Counted from the stretch's first letter, positions 51,905 to 63,758 are shown. The stretch: 64,000 bases of DNA from JAICYJ01 sp035695105 (GCA_035695105.1 DASSEV010000062.1:43095-107094), one strand, 5' to 3'. The notes: a model not told the origin generated them from the sequence alone. Translations and numbers: made by a program.

Positions 51905-53083
51905 ATGCGACGCGCCACCGAACTTCCCCGGTCTGCGGAGCTGGTCGTGGTCGGCAGCGGCATCGTCGGCGCGGCCACTGCCTTCTTCGCCGCGCGGGCC
52001 GGGCTTCGCGTGCTCGTGCTCGAGCGGCGGCCGGCGCTGTGCTCGCTGACGACGGCCGTCGCGGCCGGCGGGTATCGCCTGCAGCTCGAGCATCGCGAGG
52101 AGCTCGCGCTGGTGTCGCGCACCGTAGCGCTGCTCGAGCGGTTCGCCGAGGAAACGGGGCAGTCCGTCCACGATCCGTCGATCAGGCGGCAGGGCTACCT
52201 GTGGCTGGCCCGCACGGACGAGACCGCCGCGCGCCAGCGCGAGCTGGTGGCGCGCCAGCGCGAATGGGGCGTCGACGGGGTCGAGCTGCTCGCCGGCGAC
52301 GAGGCGCGTGAGCGGTTCCCCTGGCTGCCTGCGGACGTCGTGCAGGCGCGGTTCCGCCAGAACGACGGCCTGATCGAGCCCAAGCGGATCGCCATGGGCC
52401 TGCTCGAGGGGTCGGGCGCCGGGGTGATGACCGGCGTCGGCGTCACGGGGTTCGAGATGGAGGGCGGCCGGCTGGCCGCCGTGCGCACCGACCGCGGGGC
52501 GGTTGCCACCGGCGGCTGTGTGATAGCCGCCGGGCCGTTGTCGGAGCTGCTGACGCGGGCGGCCGGCGTCGAGCTGCCGGTGCGAGCCGTGCGCCGTCAG
52601 CGCGTGCTGCTCTGGGACGTCCCCGAGGTGCCGCGTGATGCGCCGATGACGATCGACGAGGAGACGACGACGCACTGGCGTCCGGTCGCCTCGGGTGCCT
52701 ACCTGCTCTATCCCGATGGGACCGAGCCGGGCGCGGAGCCGGTCGAGGAGGTTCCCGCCGATCCGGGCTTCGCCGTCCGGTTGCTCGACCCCCGGAGCCC
52801 GATCGCGGTGGCGCGCACCGCGGGGTTCTGGCGCGACGTCTGGGAACGGGCCGGGTCGGCGTGGGTGGTGCAGGCGGGCCAATACACGATGACGCCCGAC
52901 CAGCGGCCGCTGATCGGGCAGACCGAGATCGACGGCCTCTGGGTGAACACCGGCTACAGCGGGCACGGCGTGATGGCGGGCCCGGCCGGCGGCGAGATCC
53001 TGGCCGACCTGCTGACGGGCGCCCGCCGGGAGAGCCCCTTCAGCCTCGACCGCGACTTCGTTCCGGCCACCCAGGCCTTCTGA
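51905..53083 (+). CDS. FAD-dependent oxidoreductase of the DAO family
   Basis: A 392-residue amine/amino acid oxidase-like flavoprotein. LVVVGSGIVGAATAFFAARA (about 13-32) is the FAD fold, TTAVAAGGYRLQL the region that follows in sarcosine oxidase-like enzymes, and GLWVNTGYSGHGVMAGPAGG the C-terminal flavin/substrate motif. Relatives oxidise N-methyl or secondary amino acids such as sarcosine, proline or glycine, giving imines. No covalent-FAD Cys site can be assigned with confidence. It is divergent from the DapA-like gene and convergent to the LLM gene. Confidence 0.87.
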   Translation: MRRATELPRSAELVVVGSGIVGAATAFFAARAGLRVLVLERRPALCSLTTAVAAGGYRLQLEHREELALVSRTVALLERFAEETGQSVHDPSIRRQGYLWLARTDETAARQRELVARQREWGVDGVELLAGDEARERFPWLPADVVQARFRQNDGLIEPKRIAMGLLEGSGAGVMTGVGVTGFEMEGGRLAAVRTDRGAVATGGCVIAAGPLSELLTRAAGVELPVRAVRRQRVLLWDVPEVPRDAPMTIDEETTTHWRPVASGAYLLYPDGTEPGAEPVEEVPADPGFAVRLLDPRSPIAVARTAGFWRDVWERAGSAWVVQAGQYTMTPDQRPLIGQTEIDGLWVNTGYSGHGVMAGPAGGEILADLLTGARRESPFSLDRDFVPATQAF

Positions 53084-53089
53084 TCGGCC

Positions 53090-54019
53090 TCACATCCGGC
53101 GGATGCCGTCGACGACGTGGCGGCAGAGGTCGGGCACGGCCGCCGGATCGTCGGTGTACATCGATGGCTTGAAGCAGATGGCGGTGTACCCGGCTGCGAG
53201 CTGGGGCGGCACCTGCTCGAGCGCCTCGTCGATGGATGCGGTGGAGTGCTCGTCCGGAAAGCGGCCGCGGATGCCGCCGACCAGCTCCAGGGTCGCGGGA
53301 TCGCGTCCGGCTTCGACGAGCGCACGGCGCAGCGCCTCCAGCTCCGCCGGAGTCGGCGATCCGAACGGGTGGAAGCCCGATCCGTAGCGGACGATCCGGC
53401 GCAGGAGAGCGTCGTGCAGCGACTGGCCGCCGAACCACATGGCGGGCCCCTCGCTGCGGTGGGGCTTCGGCTCCAGCCACACCTGGTCGAACGAGACGTG
53501 GCGGCCGTGGAACGACGCGGGCGACTGCGTCCACGCAGCGTGCATGGCCTGGAGCCCCTCGTCGAGGATCGCGCCCCGCCGGCGGAACGGAACCCCGAGC
53601 GCGCGGTATTCCTCCTCGCTCCAGCTGACCGTGGGCTGCACGACCAGGCGCCCGTGCGCGAGCAGGTCGAGCGTTGCCAGCTGCTTGGCCAGCAGCAGCG
53701 GGTGGCGGAGCGGCGCGATGATCGCCGCCAGCGCGACCCGGAGCGTGCTGGTGGCGGCGGCGATCGCGGAGGCGAGCACGATCGAGTCCGGCCAGGGCGT
53801 GGACGGATCCTGGTTGCCGGGCGCCGCGTAGTCGCGTGGATTGGCCATGAGTCCCGAGTCGCTCGAGTCGCGCCCGAGCACGACGTGCTCGCTCAGCATC
53901 ACCGTGTCGACGCCTGCCTCCTCCGCCTGCGCCGCCATCCTGACGAGGCCAGGCAGGTCTCGCGGCGAGACCAACGTCCAGTTCTCGCTGAGCACGAGCA
54001 CGATGCGGGCGTCCGCCAT
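53090..54019 (-). CDS. LLM-class flavin (F420 or FMN)-dependent oxidoreductase
   Basis: A 309-residue luciferase-like TIM barrel. Family elements are EEAGVDTVMLSEHVVLG, STLRVALAAIIAPLRHPLLL (barrel strand and FMN/F420 loop), LLAHGRLVVQPTVSWSEEEY, VWLEPKPHRSEGPAMWFGG and the C-terminal region with DEALEQVPPQLAAGYTAIC. It resembles TIGR03619-type F420-dependent enzymes common in actinobacteria. The substrate is unknown. It is divergent from the class II aldolase gene, 63 bp apart, and stands in a mixed oxidoreductase-lyase group. Confidence 0.87.
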   Translation of the reverse strand: MADARIVLVLSENWTLVSPRDLPGLVRMAAQAEEAGVDTVMLSEHVVLGRDSSDSGLMANPRDYAAPGNQDPSTPWPDSIVLASAIAAATSTLRVALAAIIAPLRHPLLLAKQLATLDLLAHGRLVVQPTVSWSEEEYRALGVPFRRRGAILDEGLQAMHAAWTQSPASFHGRHVSFDQVWLEPKPHRSEGPAMWFGGQSLHDALLRRIVRYGSGFHPFGSPTPAELEALRRALVEAGRDPATLELVGGIRGRFPDEHSTASIDEALEQVPPQLAAGYTAICFKPSMYTDDPAAVPDLCRHVVDGIRRM

Positions 54020-54082
54020 GCGCGTATCAGTACCAGTCCGTGCGACAATCGCGGCGCCACCACACGTCCACTGGAGCAGCAC

Positions 54083-54826
54083 ATGGCCACCACGCCCGCC
54101 ATCGATCCGGTCACCCAGGCGAAGGTCGACCTCGCCGCGGCGCTTCGAGCCGCCGCCCTGTACGGCCTCAACGAGGGCGTCGACAACCACTTCAGCCTCG
54201 CGCTGCCCGGCCGCGACGACCGCTTCCTGCTGAACCGGTTCGGTCCCCACTGGTCGGAGATCACGGCCTCCGATCTGATCACGGTCGACCTGGACGGCGA
54301 GGTGGTGGAGGGCGACGGCGATTGGGAGGTGACCGCCTTCATGATCCACCGCGGCGTCCACCTGGCGCGACCGTCGGCGCGGTGCGTCCTGCACACCCAC
54401 ATGCCCTACGCGACGGCGGTATCCATGATCGAGGACGGGTTGGACACCCGCGCAAGCCAGAACTCGATGATGTTTCACGGCCGTGTCGTCAGCCTGGAAT
54501 ACGGTGGCCATGCAGATGCCGCCGACGAGGGCAACCGGATCGGCGACGCGGTGGACGACGACACGTGGGTGGTGATGCTCGAGAACCACGGGGTGCTCGC
54601 CATCGGCGAGACGGTGGCCGAGGCGTGGCACCGCCTGTATTTCCTCGAGCGCGCGTGCCAGGTGCAGGTGCTGGCGCAGTCGACCGGTCGCCCGCTGATC
54701 CAGGTCAGCGAGGAGCTCGCCGCGCGCACCGCGGGACAGGCCGCGGCCGACGCGAACAACCCGCCGACGCTGTTCGCGGCAGTGCGGCGCCAGCTCGATC
54801 GCGAGAGCCCCGGCTATCAGTTCTGA
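54083..54826 (+). CDS. Class II aldolase/adducin family protein
   Basis: A 247-residue zinc-dependent lyase-like protein. Metal ligands are seen in CVLHTHMPYATAVSM (His-x-His) and VVMLENHGVLAIGETVAEAW (His), and NHFSLALPGRDDRFLLNRFG lies in the N-terminal substrate loop. Close relatives cleave sugar phosphates (fuculose or ribulose 5-phosphate types), while others epimerise or have unknown jobs. The ATG has GGAG 8 nt upstream. It overlaps the TetR gene (convergent) by 10 bp, so coordinated control is possible but not shown. Confidence 0.86.
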   Translation: MATTPAIDPVTQAKVDLAAALRAAALYGLNEGVDNHFSLALPGRDDRFLLNRFGPHWSEITASDLITVDLDGEVVEGDGDWEVTAFMIHRGVHLARPSARCVLHTHMPYATAVSMIEDGLDTRASQNSMMFHGRVVSLEYGGHADAADEGNRIGDAVDDDTWVVMLENHGVLAIGETVAEAWHRLYFLERACQVQVLAQSTGRPLIQVSEELAARTAGQAAADANNPPTLFAAVRRQLDRESPGYQF

Positions 54827-55440
54827 GAACGGCCCGGCGGGCGCGTCGCGCCGACCGACCGCACGAGCCCGAGCATGAGCTCGACCGCCTCGGCGGTGCT
54901 GCAGCCCTGGCGCCGGACGAGCGACTGCCACGTCCCGAACTCGAGCCCGTGGCCGATCGCCCGGCCCAGCCTCGCACGCGCAGCGCCGCGCGCGGGCGAG
55001 CCCTGGAGCAGCACCTGGCGTGCGTCCTCGAGGAAGCGTGAGCGGAGCTCGGCAACCTCGGCGACGACGGGCATCACCGCCGCATCCCGCTGCACGTTCT
55101 CGAGCAGCTGTTCCTGCCGTTCGTAGTAGGCGTAGAGCGCTCGCAGGGCGATCTCGAGGCGCTCGGCCGGGTCGCCGATCCGCTTCCAGTCCGATGGGTC
55201 GGGCGGCGGAGCGGTGGCCGCGACGTGGCCCGAGCATGCCATGAGCAGCGAGCGCGCGTCGGGAAAGTGGGCGTAGACCGTCGGGCGCGTCACTCCGGCC
55301 CGGTCGGCGATCGCCTGGACGGAGGTCTGGGCCGGGCCGATCGTCGTGTGGAGCTCGACGGCGGCATCGACGATCCGCTGTCTGGTCTGCTCCTGGCGCT
55401 CGGCGCGTCGTTTCAGGGTGTAGGGGCGAGTCTCCGACAT
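54817..55440 (-). CDS. TetR-family transcriptional regulator
   Basis: A 207-residue one-component repressor. The N-terminal HTH is AAVELHTTIGPAQTSVQAIA followed by RAGVTRPTVYAHFPDARSLL (about 25-65), and the rest is the helical ligand-binding domain of the AcrR type. The ATG at 55440 is favoured; a GTG 12 nt upstream is possible. TACACT (55454-55459, minus strand) is a likely -10. It is divergent from the cupin gene, with symmetric -10 elements around a small palindrome, so it probably represses itself and the cupin gene. Confidence 0.88.
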   Translation of the reverse strand: MSETRPYTLKRRAERQEQTRQRIVDAAVELHTTIGPAQTSVQAIADRAGVTRPTVYAHFPDARSLLMACSGHVAATAPPPDPSDWKRIGDPAERLEIALRALYAYYERQEQLLENVQRDAAVMPVVAEVAELRSRFLEDARQVLLQGSPARGAARARLGRAIGHGLEFGTWQSLVRRQGCSTAEAVELMLGLVRSVGATRPPGRSQN

Positions 55441-55453
55441 TTCACTTGACACC

Positions 55454-55493
55454 AGTGTAGCCGAAGAGGTACGTTACAGCATCGCTTTACACT
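55454..55493. promoter_or_regulatory. Overlapping divergent promoters and candidate TetR operator
   Basis: AGTGTA (55454-55459; TACACT on the minus strand, for tetR) and TACACT (55488-55493, for the cupin gene) are mirror images. Midway, at 55473, lies the small palindrome GTACGTTAC (55469-55477). The -35 regions must overlap it. The operator itself is inferred from symmetry only. Confidence 0.5.
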
Positions 55494-55518
55494 ATCGTCA
55501 ATTGAAAGGAAGCACAGC

Positions 55519-56049
55519 ATGGATACCATCACGACACCTCCCAGGATGATCACGCCCGACCGGGGCGCCGAGGGGTTCCTCGGCTCGATCGGCGTGCGGT
55601 TCATGATCGACGGGCCGGATACCGGCAAGCGCTTCTCGCTGGTCGAGCACCCCATGTCACCGCGCGCCCTTGCCGCCCCCCTGCACCTGCACACGCGTGA
55701 GGACGAGTACAGCTACATCCTCCAGGGGCGGATGGGCGCGCTGCTCGGCGACGACGTCGTCGAGGCCGGCCCCGGCGACCTCGTCTTCAAGCCGCGCAAC
55801 CAGTGGCACACCTTCTGGAACGCGGGCGACGAGCCGTGCCGGATCCTCGAGATCATCGCTCCCGCCGGGTTCGAGGACTTCTTCCGCGAGCTGTCGGACA
55901 TGGGCGGCGCCATGAAGGCCGAGCCGGGCGACCTGATCGCCCTCGGCGACCGGTATGGCATGCAGTTCCAGCTGGACAGCATCCCCGACCTCGTTGCCCG
56001 CTTCGGGGTGCAGGTTGGGGAGCCGCTCGGCGGCGGCTGGCGGCCGTAG
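55519..56049 (+). CDS. Cupin-domain protein
   Basis: A 176-residue single-cupin barrel. Motif 1 is PLHLHTREDEYSYILQGRMG (two His and Glu as metal ligands) and motif 2 is GDLVFKPRNQWHTFWNAGDE (His). After the barrel is a helical tail with FEDFFRELSDMGGAM. Such proteins may be dioxygenases, isomerases or sensors of small molecules; the role here is unknown. The ATG has AAAGGAAG upstream and TACACT at 55488 as a likely -10. It faces tetR, so it is the most likely target of that regulator. Confidence 0.88.
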   Translation: MDTITTPPRMITPDRGAEGFLGSIGVRFMIDGPDTGKRFSLVEHPMSPRALAAPLHLHTREDEYSYILQGRMGALLGDDVVEAGPGDLVFKPRNQWHTFWNAGDEPCRILEIIAPAGFEDFFRELSDMGGAMKAEPGDLIALGDRYGMQFQLDSIPDLVARFGVQVGEPLGGGWRP

Positions 56050-56111
56050 CGCTCAGGGCCGGCCCGGGCGTGCGCCGTCCGGGCCGGCCGAAGCATCGGA
56101 GCGGGTGGGAA

Positions 56112-56185
56112 CGGGAGCGACGGGACTCGAACCCGCGACCTCCGGCGTGACAGGCCGGCGTTCTAACCAGCTGAACTACGCCCCC
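56112..56185 (-). tRNA. tRNA-Asp (GTC anticodon)
   Basis: Minus-strand cloverleaf of 74 nt. The acceptor stem is GGGGGCG pairing with CGCTCCC, the anticodon loop CTGTCAC gives anticodon GTC (aspartate), and the T loop is TTCGAGT. The discriminator base is G, as expected for Asp. The 3' CCA is not encoded and must be added after transcription. Confidence 0.96.
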
Positions 56186-56303
56186 GGGCGCGCCTGGCGG
56201 GGCGCCGCTGGTGAGTATGCCACAGGCCGTCCCGGTGCGATCCCGCCATGTCGCGTTCCCGCCGGCCCGTAACATCTGTACGGTTTCCGCCGACCACCTG
56301 GCC

Positions 56304-58096
<1,793 letters not shown>

Positions 58097-58100
<4 letters not shown>

Positions 58101-61100
58101 GACGGGCGAACCGGCAGGCTGAGCCGCACGGTCGTCCCCTTGCCGGGCGCCGTATCGAACTCGATCGAGCCGCCGGCCGCATCGATCCGCTCCATCAGCG
58201 CCTCCAGGCCGAGGTGGTTCGTCACGCGTGCGCGGACGATCGCCTCGTCCAGGTCGAAGCCTCGCCCGTCGTCCGTGACCACGGCGTGCAGGTGCCCGTC
58301 GCCGGTTGAGAGGGTGATCGCCAGGTGTGTCCCGCGCGAGTGCTGGCGGGCGTTCGAGATCAGCTCGACAAGCGACCGGAACGCGATCGTCTCCAGCGTG
58401 ACGTCCAAGCGCTCCTCGAGCCCGGAGGCGTCGAACGTCACCGACATGCCCCATTCCGCCTCGACCGTCGAGAGCAGCTGGCGCAGCGCCGGCTCGAGGC
58501 CGTTGTGCCAGAGCACCGCCGGCCGCAGCTCGAAGGTCATCCTGCGCGTGCGGTCGACCGCGCCCGCGATCAGCTCGGAGACCTCGTCGAGCGTGTTCGC
58601 GGCCCGCTTCACCTCGCCGGCCTCGATCGACCGCCGCACCCTGTCGAGCGCGATCACGCAGGCCGACAGCACCTGCACCGTGTCGTCGTGCAGGTCGGCT
58701 GCCACCCGAGAGCGCTCCTGCTCCTGGGCGAGCACCATCCGCTCCAGCAGCTGGCGGTGCCGGCGCTCCAGGCGCTCCAGGCGAGCCGCCCGCACCCCCA
58801 GCTGGGACTGCAGGACCGCGCCTCGCAGGGCGGCCGCGATCTGCTCGGCGACCGCCTGCATCAGCAGCTCGTCCTGGTGGTCGAACCGGTAGGGCGACAG
58901 GTCGTAGAGGCCGATCACCCCCTGCACGAGGTCTCCGGCCGTCACCGGCGTGAGCAGGATCGACTCGTAGCGAAGGCCGGTCTCGACCCAGGGGATGTAC
59001 TCCTCCTGCTCGGAGCTGCGGTCGATCCGCACCTGTTCGCCGGAGGCGAATACGCGGCCGGTGGTGCCGTGGCCGGCCGGACGGCGCAGACCTTCGATCA
59101 GCGTGCCCTGCTGGTCGCGGTCGACCAGCGCAACCTGCTCTCCGGTCTCCGGGTCGGCCAGGAACCCGGTCACGGCGCCGCACTCGATCTGCGCGGCGAG
59201 GGTCTCGACGGCCGTCCGCAGCACCTGCTCAGCCGTAGCCGTCCCCGCCACCGCCTCGGCCACCGCGACGGTGAGCTCGAGCCGCTTGGCGCGCTGCCGC
59301 GACTCCTCCCGCAGCTCCATTCCCAGCAGTGCTGCGGCCACCTGCTCTGCGACGGTCTGCATGAACAGCTCGTCGCCCTCGGTCAGCCGGTTCGGCTCCG
59401 GCTCTGCGACCGCCAGCACCGCGACGAGCCGGCCCTGGACGAGCACGGGCGTGGCCAGCCGCGAGCGCCAACGCTCCGCGGACTCGCCGATGCCCAGATC
59501 CTCCTCGACGGCGTCGTGGATCGTCACCTGACGCTGCTCCAGGAAGGCACGGCCGGCGGCGCCCGCTGCCAGCGGCCGGCGCACCCCGAGACGCTCCTCC
59601 CCGGATCGTGAGACCGACGCGACGACCAGCTGCTCGCCGGCGTCGGGGATCGGCACGGACGCCTCGACCAGGTTGTAGCCGACGCCCTCGTGCACCGTGC
59701 GCACGAACGTCTCCAGCACCGCATCCGCGTTCTCCGCGGCGGCCACCGCGCGCGCGGCGCGCAGGGTCAGCTCCAGGCGGCGCGCACCTTGCTCGGACTC
59801 GGCGCGAAGGCCGACGCCGCGCACGGCGGCCGCCACCTGCTCGGCCACGGTGATCATCAGAGCCTCGTCGTCCTGCGTGTAGCGGTCGGGCGCCGGGTCG
59901 GCCAGCTCGAGTACCGCCTCGCAGCGCCCGTCGACCATCACCGGGGCCTGCACCAGCGACTCGTAGCGCTCGGGGCCCGGCCATGTGTAGTCCGGCTCGC
60001 GGGTGGCGCGGCCCAGCCGCAGCGGCGTGCCGCTCGCGATCACGCGTCCGGTGATGCCGTCATCGATCGGCCAGCTCATCGGCGCCCAGGGCAGGCCGCT
60101 CCGATCGAGCGCGAAGGTCATGCCGGCCGTCCCGCGGTCGTGGTCGCAGCGGATCACCGAGACCACCTCGTACTCGGTCGCCTCGTACAGCATGGTCGCC
60201 GCGGCCTCGAGCGCCTCGTCCACCGATGCGGCGGATGCGATCCTGCCCGCGATCGACGCCGCCAGCGCCAGCCGTGCAGCCCGCCGCCGTGACTGGTCGC
60301 GCAGGTCGAGGCCGCGCAGCGACGCGGCCACCTGGCCGGCAACGGCCATCATCAGCCGCAGGTCGTCCTCGTCCAGGCGGTCGGGATCACGCTCGTAGAC
60401 CGAGAGGACGGCACGGCATGTCTCGGCGTCCATGACGGGCACCGCGACCATCGACTCCCACACGTCGCCGCTCGGCCAGTCGTACGCCGGATGCTCGCTC
60501 GCCCTGCCCAGGAGCAGGGGCTGGCACGACGACACCACCTCGCCCAGCACGCCCGTCTCGACGGGCCTCCACATCCCGGCCAGTGAGCTGCCGTCGGTGT
60601 TGTAGTCCGAGACGAGCAGCTGCTGGCCCGCGTCGCGGAGCACCAGGGTCGCCATCGCCGAGGAGTACCCGACCCGTTCGAACACGGTGTGCGCGGCGAC
60701 GTCGAGCACCTCCTCGACCGTGCCGGCCGAGGCAACGTCCCAGGCCAGGTCGGCGGCCAGCGCAAGCCGGTCGGCACGGCGGGTGGACTCCTTGCGCAAT
60801 CCGATCCGCCGAAGCGCCGCCGCCACCTGCTCCGCCGCCGTGGCCATCAGCACCATGTCGCCGTCGCTGAAGCGATGAGCCCGCTCGTCGCCGAGCTCGA
60901 GCGTCGCCACGCAGCGGCCGTCGACGATCACGGGCATCAGCAGCCGCGACACCAGCGGCGGCTCGTTCGGCCATAGCCGGACGTCCTCCCGGCCGTTCGA
61001 GTCGTCGATCCGGACCGGCCGGCCGTGCTCGATCACGTGGCCGGTGAGGCCCTCGCCGATTGGTCGCCGCAGGCCGATCGACATCTGGCGGCGGCCGCCG

Positions 61101-62563
61101 TACCCAGCGACGAGCATCTGCTCGCCGGTGCCGTGGTCCGCAAGCACCGCCGCGATCGCGTGGTAGGCGGTCGACCGGGCTACCGCCTCCACGGCGGCGG
61201 CCAGAGCGCCCTCGGGGCTCGTGGCGGCAGCGACCCCGCGCGTCAGCTCGAGCATCAGCTCCAGCCGCTGCGCCCGCCGCTCCGACTCCTCCCGCAGGCG
61301 GATGCTGCGCCAGGACGCCGCCAGGTGGTCGGCCACGTGCTGCATCAGCGCGACGTCGAACCGGTCGAACCTGTCATGCCCGGCGTCCCAGACCTCGAGG
61401 GCCGCGACGGAGCGGCCATCGACGATGACGGGCGTGACCAGCAGCGAGTGCACCGGGAGCGGGTGAGGCCAGTCGAATCGCGGGTCGGTCTGAGCGTCGC
61501 CGAGCAGGATCGCCTCGCGCCCGGTGATCGCGGCGCCGACGATGCCCGCCTCGAGCGGCCGCCGGACGCGCTCCGGCTCGTGCTGCTCGCGCGTCAGGTC
61601 CGCGATCAGGAGCTGCTCCCTCGTCTCCTCCACGACCAGCGTGGCCGCGACCACCTCGTAGGTGGAGTTCTCGTGCACGGTGTGGGCGGCGATCGCGAGC
61701 GCCTCGGATGGCGTGCGGGCCTCCGGAAGGGCCGCCGCGACCGCCGACCCGACGGCGAGGCGGGCCGCCCTGTGGCCCGACTCCTCGACGGCGAACGTCC
61801 GCATCAGCGCATTGCCCGTCTGCGCGGCGATCGCCTCCATCAGCTCGACGTCGGCCGGCCCGAAGGCGTCGGCCCGGGTGTCGCAGAGCTCGAGCACCGC
61901 CTCGCAGCGGCCGTTCACCATCACCGGCGCGAGCAGCAGCGACTGATAGGCGGTGTCGTCCGGCCAGTCGAACGCGGGCTCCTCGACGGCCTGCGCGAAC
62001 AGCTGCACCGAGCCCTCGTTCGCGGCGTGACCGACCAGCCCGGCTCCGATCGGCCGCCGCAGGCCGGTGTGATGGCGAAGCGAGCGGCTGCGGTCGGCGA
62101 CGATCACCTGCTCGCCGGCGTCGTGGTCGATCAGCGTGGCGGTGACCGACTGGTAGCTCGAGTGCTCGAAGATCGCGTCCACGCTCGCCGCCAGCGCGTC
62201 GGCTGCCGAGAGCGCGAGCGCGGTGCCGGAGGCGACCGCCTGCGCCAGCTCCAGGCGGCGCGAGCGCTGCGAGGAGTCGGCGGCGACGCGGAGCACCGTC
62301 TCGGCCAGCCCCGCGAGGTGCGCGAAGACGAGCCGCTCGGCCTTGCTGAAGGCGGGCGCGTCATGCGACCGCTCGACGCGGAGCATGCCGGGCCGGCCGT
62401 CCTCCATTGGGACGGGGGAGACCAGCAGCCTGGAGTCGTCGCCGCCCGCCGGCGGCTCCTCACCGGGCTCGATCGCCACACGCTCGGCGTCGAGCCCCGT
62501 ACGGAAGCGCTCCAGCAACAACTCCAGCCCGGCGACCGTGTCCGGAGGCTCGGGTTCGTCCAT
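58097..62563 (-). CDS. Histidine kinase with seven tandem GAF domains
   Basis: A 1488-residue soluble sensor kinase without membrane helices. After a truncated GAF-like N-terminus (1-100) come seven full GAF domains of about 165 residues each (about 100-1257), joined by similar linkers (RRxxRLEL-type). The transmitter part is of the NarL-type family: HisKA_3 with ADLHDDTVQ (phospho-His near 1292), then an N-box ELISNARQHS, DDGRGFD, and GLEALMERI/GKGTTV ATP-binding motifs. No response regulator adjoins it, and the ligands of the GAFs are unknown. It is convergent to the GH15 gene (stop codons overlap). Signal integration from many inputs is the natural inference. Confidence 0.92.
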
Positions 62564-62629
62564 CGCGGTCGGATTGTGACAGAGCGGCGGCGTCCCGCGC
62601 TCACCGGATTCGCGTATCGTCCTTCACTG

Positions 62630-62702
62630 GGGCGGTTAGCTCAGCTGGGAGAGCACCTGCTTTACACGCAGGGGGTCGGCGGTTCGATCCCGTCACCGCC
62701 CA
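62630..62702 (+). tRNA. tRNA-Val (TAC anticodon)
   Basis: Plus-strand cloverleaf of 73 nt. Acceptor stem GGGCGGT with ACCGCCC, D-arm GCTCAGCTGGGAGAGC, anticodon stem CCTGC/GCAGG with loop TTTACAC (anticodon TAC, valine), T-arm with GGTTCGATCC. The discriminator base is A; CCA is not encoded. It marks the end of the dense gene region. Confidence 0.96.
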
Positions 62703-63157
62703 TCAGCCTGGTTAGGCGGAAAAGGATCTGACCGGCGGGCCGTGGTTGCTGGTTTGATTGGGTCAAAACGGTGATTCTTGGCCCATTCGAGGCGGCGAAT
62801 GACCCAACACTGCGCCCAAAGCACCCGGTCCGGTGGCGTTCGTCGGGCTTAGGCGGACTCGGCGGCCGGTGGTCGACGCCCGGTGGTCCGAGTGTCGTCC
62901 TGGCAAGCCGCGCGTTGGGGGTGTGCCTGTTCGATGGGACGCGTCCGTCCGGACCCTGAGCGTGCTCGGCCGGGTGCGAAACCCTCCACTTGGACTGACT
63001 TCGCATCCTGGACACCATGTCGCATAAGCCGGGGCGTGAGGCTCTTCAGATGCGACGTTTCCGGGCAAGGACGGCCGGGTTCAGCCGTAGGTGATGCGTA
63101 GTCTGTCGTGGACGACGGAAACGTGGCCGGACGAGGTAATCGTCCAGGTGCGCCGTC
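62703..63157. other. Gene-poor stretch after tRNA-Val
   Basis: About 450 bp with no gene I can support and a visibly lower G+C character than the rest. It has a nested inverted repeat (TTGGGTCA at 62758-62765 with TGACCCAA at 62800-62807; CATTCG/CGAATG within at 62784-62801), perhaps a terminator for the tRNA. No integrase, transposase or duplicated tRNA end was found. Confidence 0.6.
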
Positions 63158-63298
63158 TCAGTGCGCGGCGCCGTGGCCAGCGAAGGAGTTGACCATGTGG
63201 TGGAGCCACGCGCCGACACGACTCGTCGTCTCCGGGAGTCGCTCGACGGTGATGACTGCCTCGTCAGGATCCACCCGCACCTGCTCGACGCGCACCAC
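63158..63298 (-). CDS. Possible small protein or gene fragment (46 residues)
   Basis: A short minus-strand frame reading VVRVEQVRVDPDEAVITVER and ending FAGHGAAH. The alternation of hydrophobic and charged residues and the third-position G/C bias look coding, but no ribosome site is strong, and the frame is closed by a stop 12 codons upstream. It is not recognised. It may be the tail of a broken gene or a small peptide gene. Kept as low confidence because length alone cannot exclude chance. Confidence 0.3.
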   Translation of the reverse strand: MVRVEQVRVDPDEAVITVERLPETTSRVGAWLHHMVNSFAGHGAAH

Positions 63299-63452
63299 GG
63301 TCTCTCGGCGGCCTAGCAGCCAGCCCTACCAGACAACGAGGTAGCCCGATCGCTAGCCGAGTAGGCCAGCGGCGCGCAGCACGACTGCTCGGCCATGCTC
63401 GCGGCGATCTTGTCTCGGGCGACCATGCAAGCAGCGGCCCACTCGCAAGCCG

Positions 63453-63758
63453 TTATCCGGAGGGCACCGCGTAGGCGGTCATGTGCTCGACGGCTGAGAC
63501 GCCGTCGCGAAACAGTGTGGCCTCGACGGCGCGCCAGAAGTGCTCGGCCAGGGCGGACGTAGGTGCCTGATCGGAGCGCGCCGAGACGAGCAGCAACTCT
63601 CTGTCTTCGAGCTGAGTCCCGCCTGACTCGACATAGGACACCGCCGTCGTCGCAGTCACGTCCTCGTAGCCGGTTTCGGCGCTTCCAAGCGCCGCCAGTG
63701 CTGCCTGCCTCGCCTCAGCAGGAACCGTTAGGAACACCATCACAATGCTTCCCGCCAT
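63453..63758 (-). CDS. Small hypothetical protein (101 residues)
   Basis: Begins MAGSIVMVFLTVPAEARQAA and ends MTAYAVPSG; length 101 with an alpha/beta pattern, no signal peptide, no membrane helix, no recognised family. A GTG 9 nt upstream is in frame, but the ATG at 63758 fits better: TACAGT (63766-63771, minus strand) lies 7 nt upstream, the same leaderless arrangement seen before many genes here. That support makes it likely to be real. Its neighbours are gene-poor stretches, so context gives no clue. Confidence 0.6.
   Translation of the reverse strand: MAGSIVMVFLTVPAEARQAALAALGSAETGYEDVTATTAVSYVESGGTQLEDRELLLVSARSDQAPTSALAEHFWRAVEATLFRDGVSAVEHMTAYAVPSG

Noticed and set aside
62758..62807. 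Nested inverted repeat as a mobile element end.
   Set aside because: Short arms, no transposase, and no target duplication; a terminator or chance is more likely.
62662..63018. Minus-strand frame across tRNA-Val ending in MGGDGIEPPTPCV.
   Set aside because: This is the well-known spurious translation of the complement of tRNA genes; it has no independent support.
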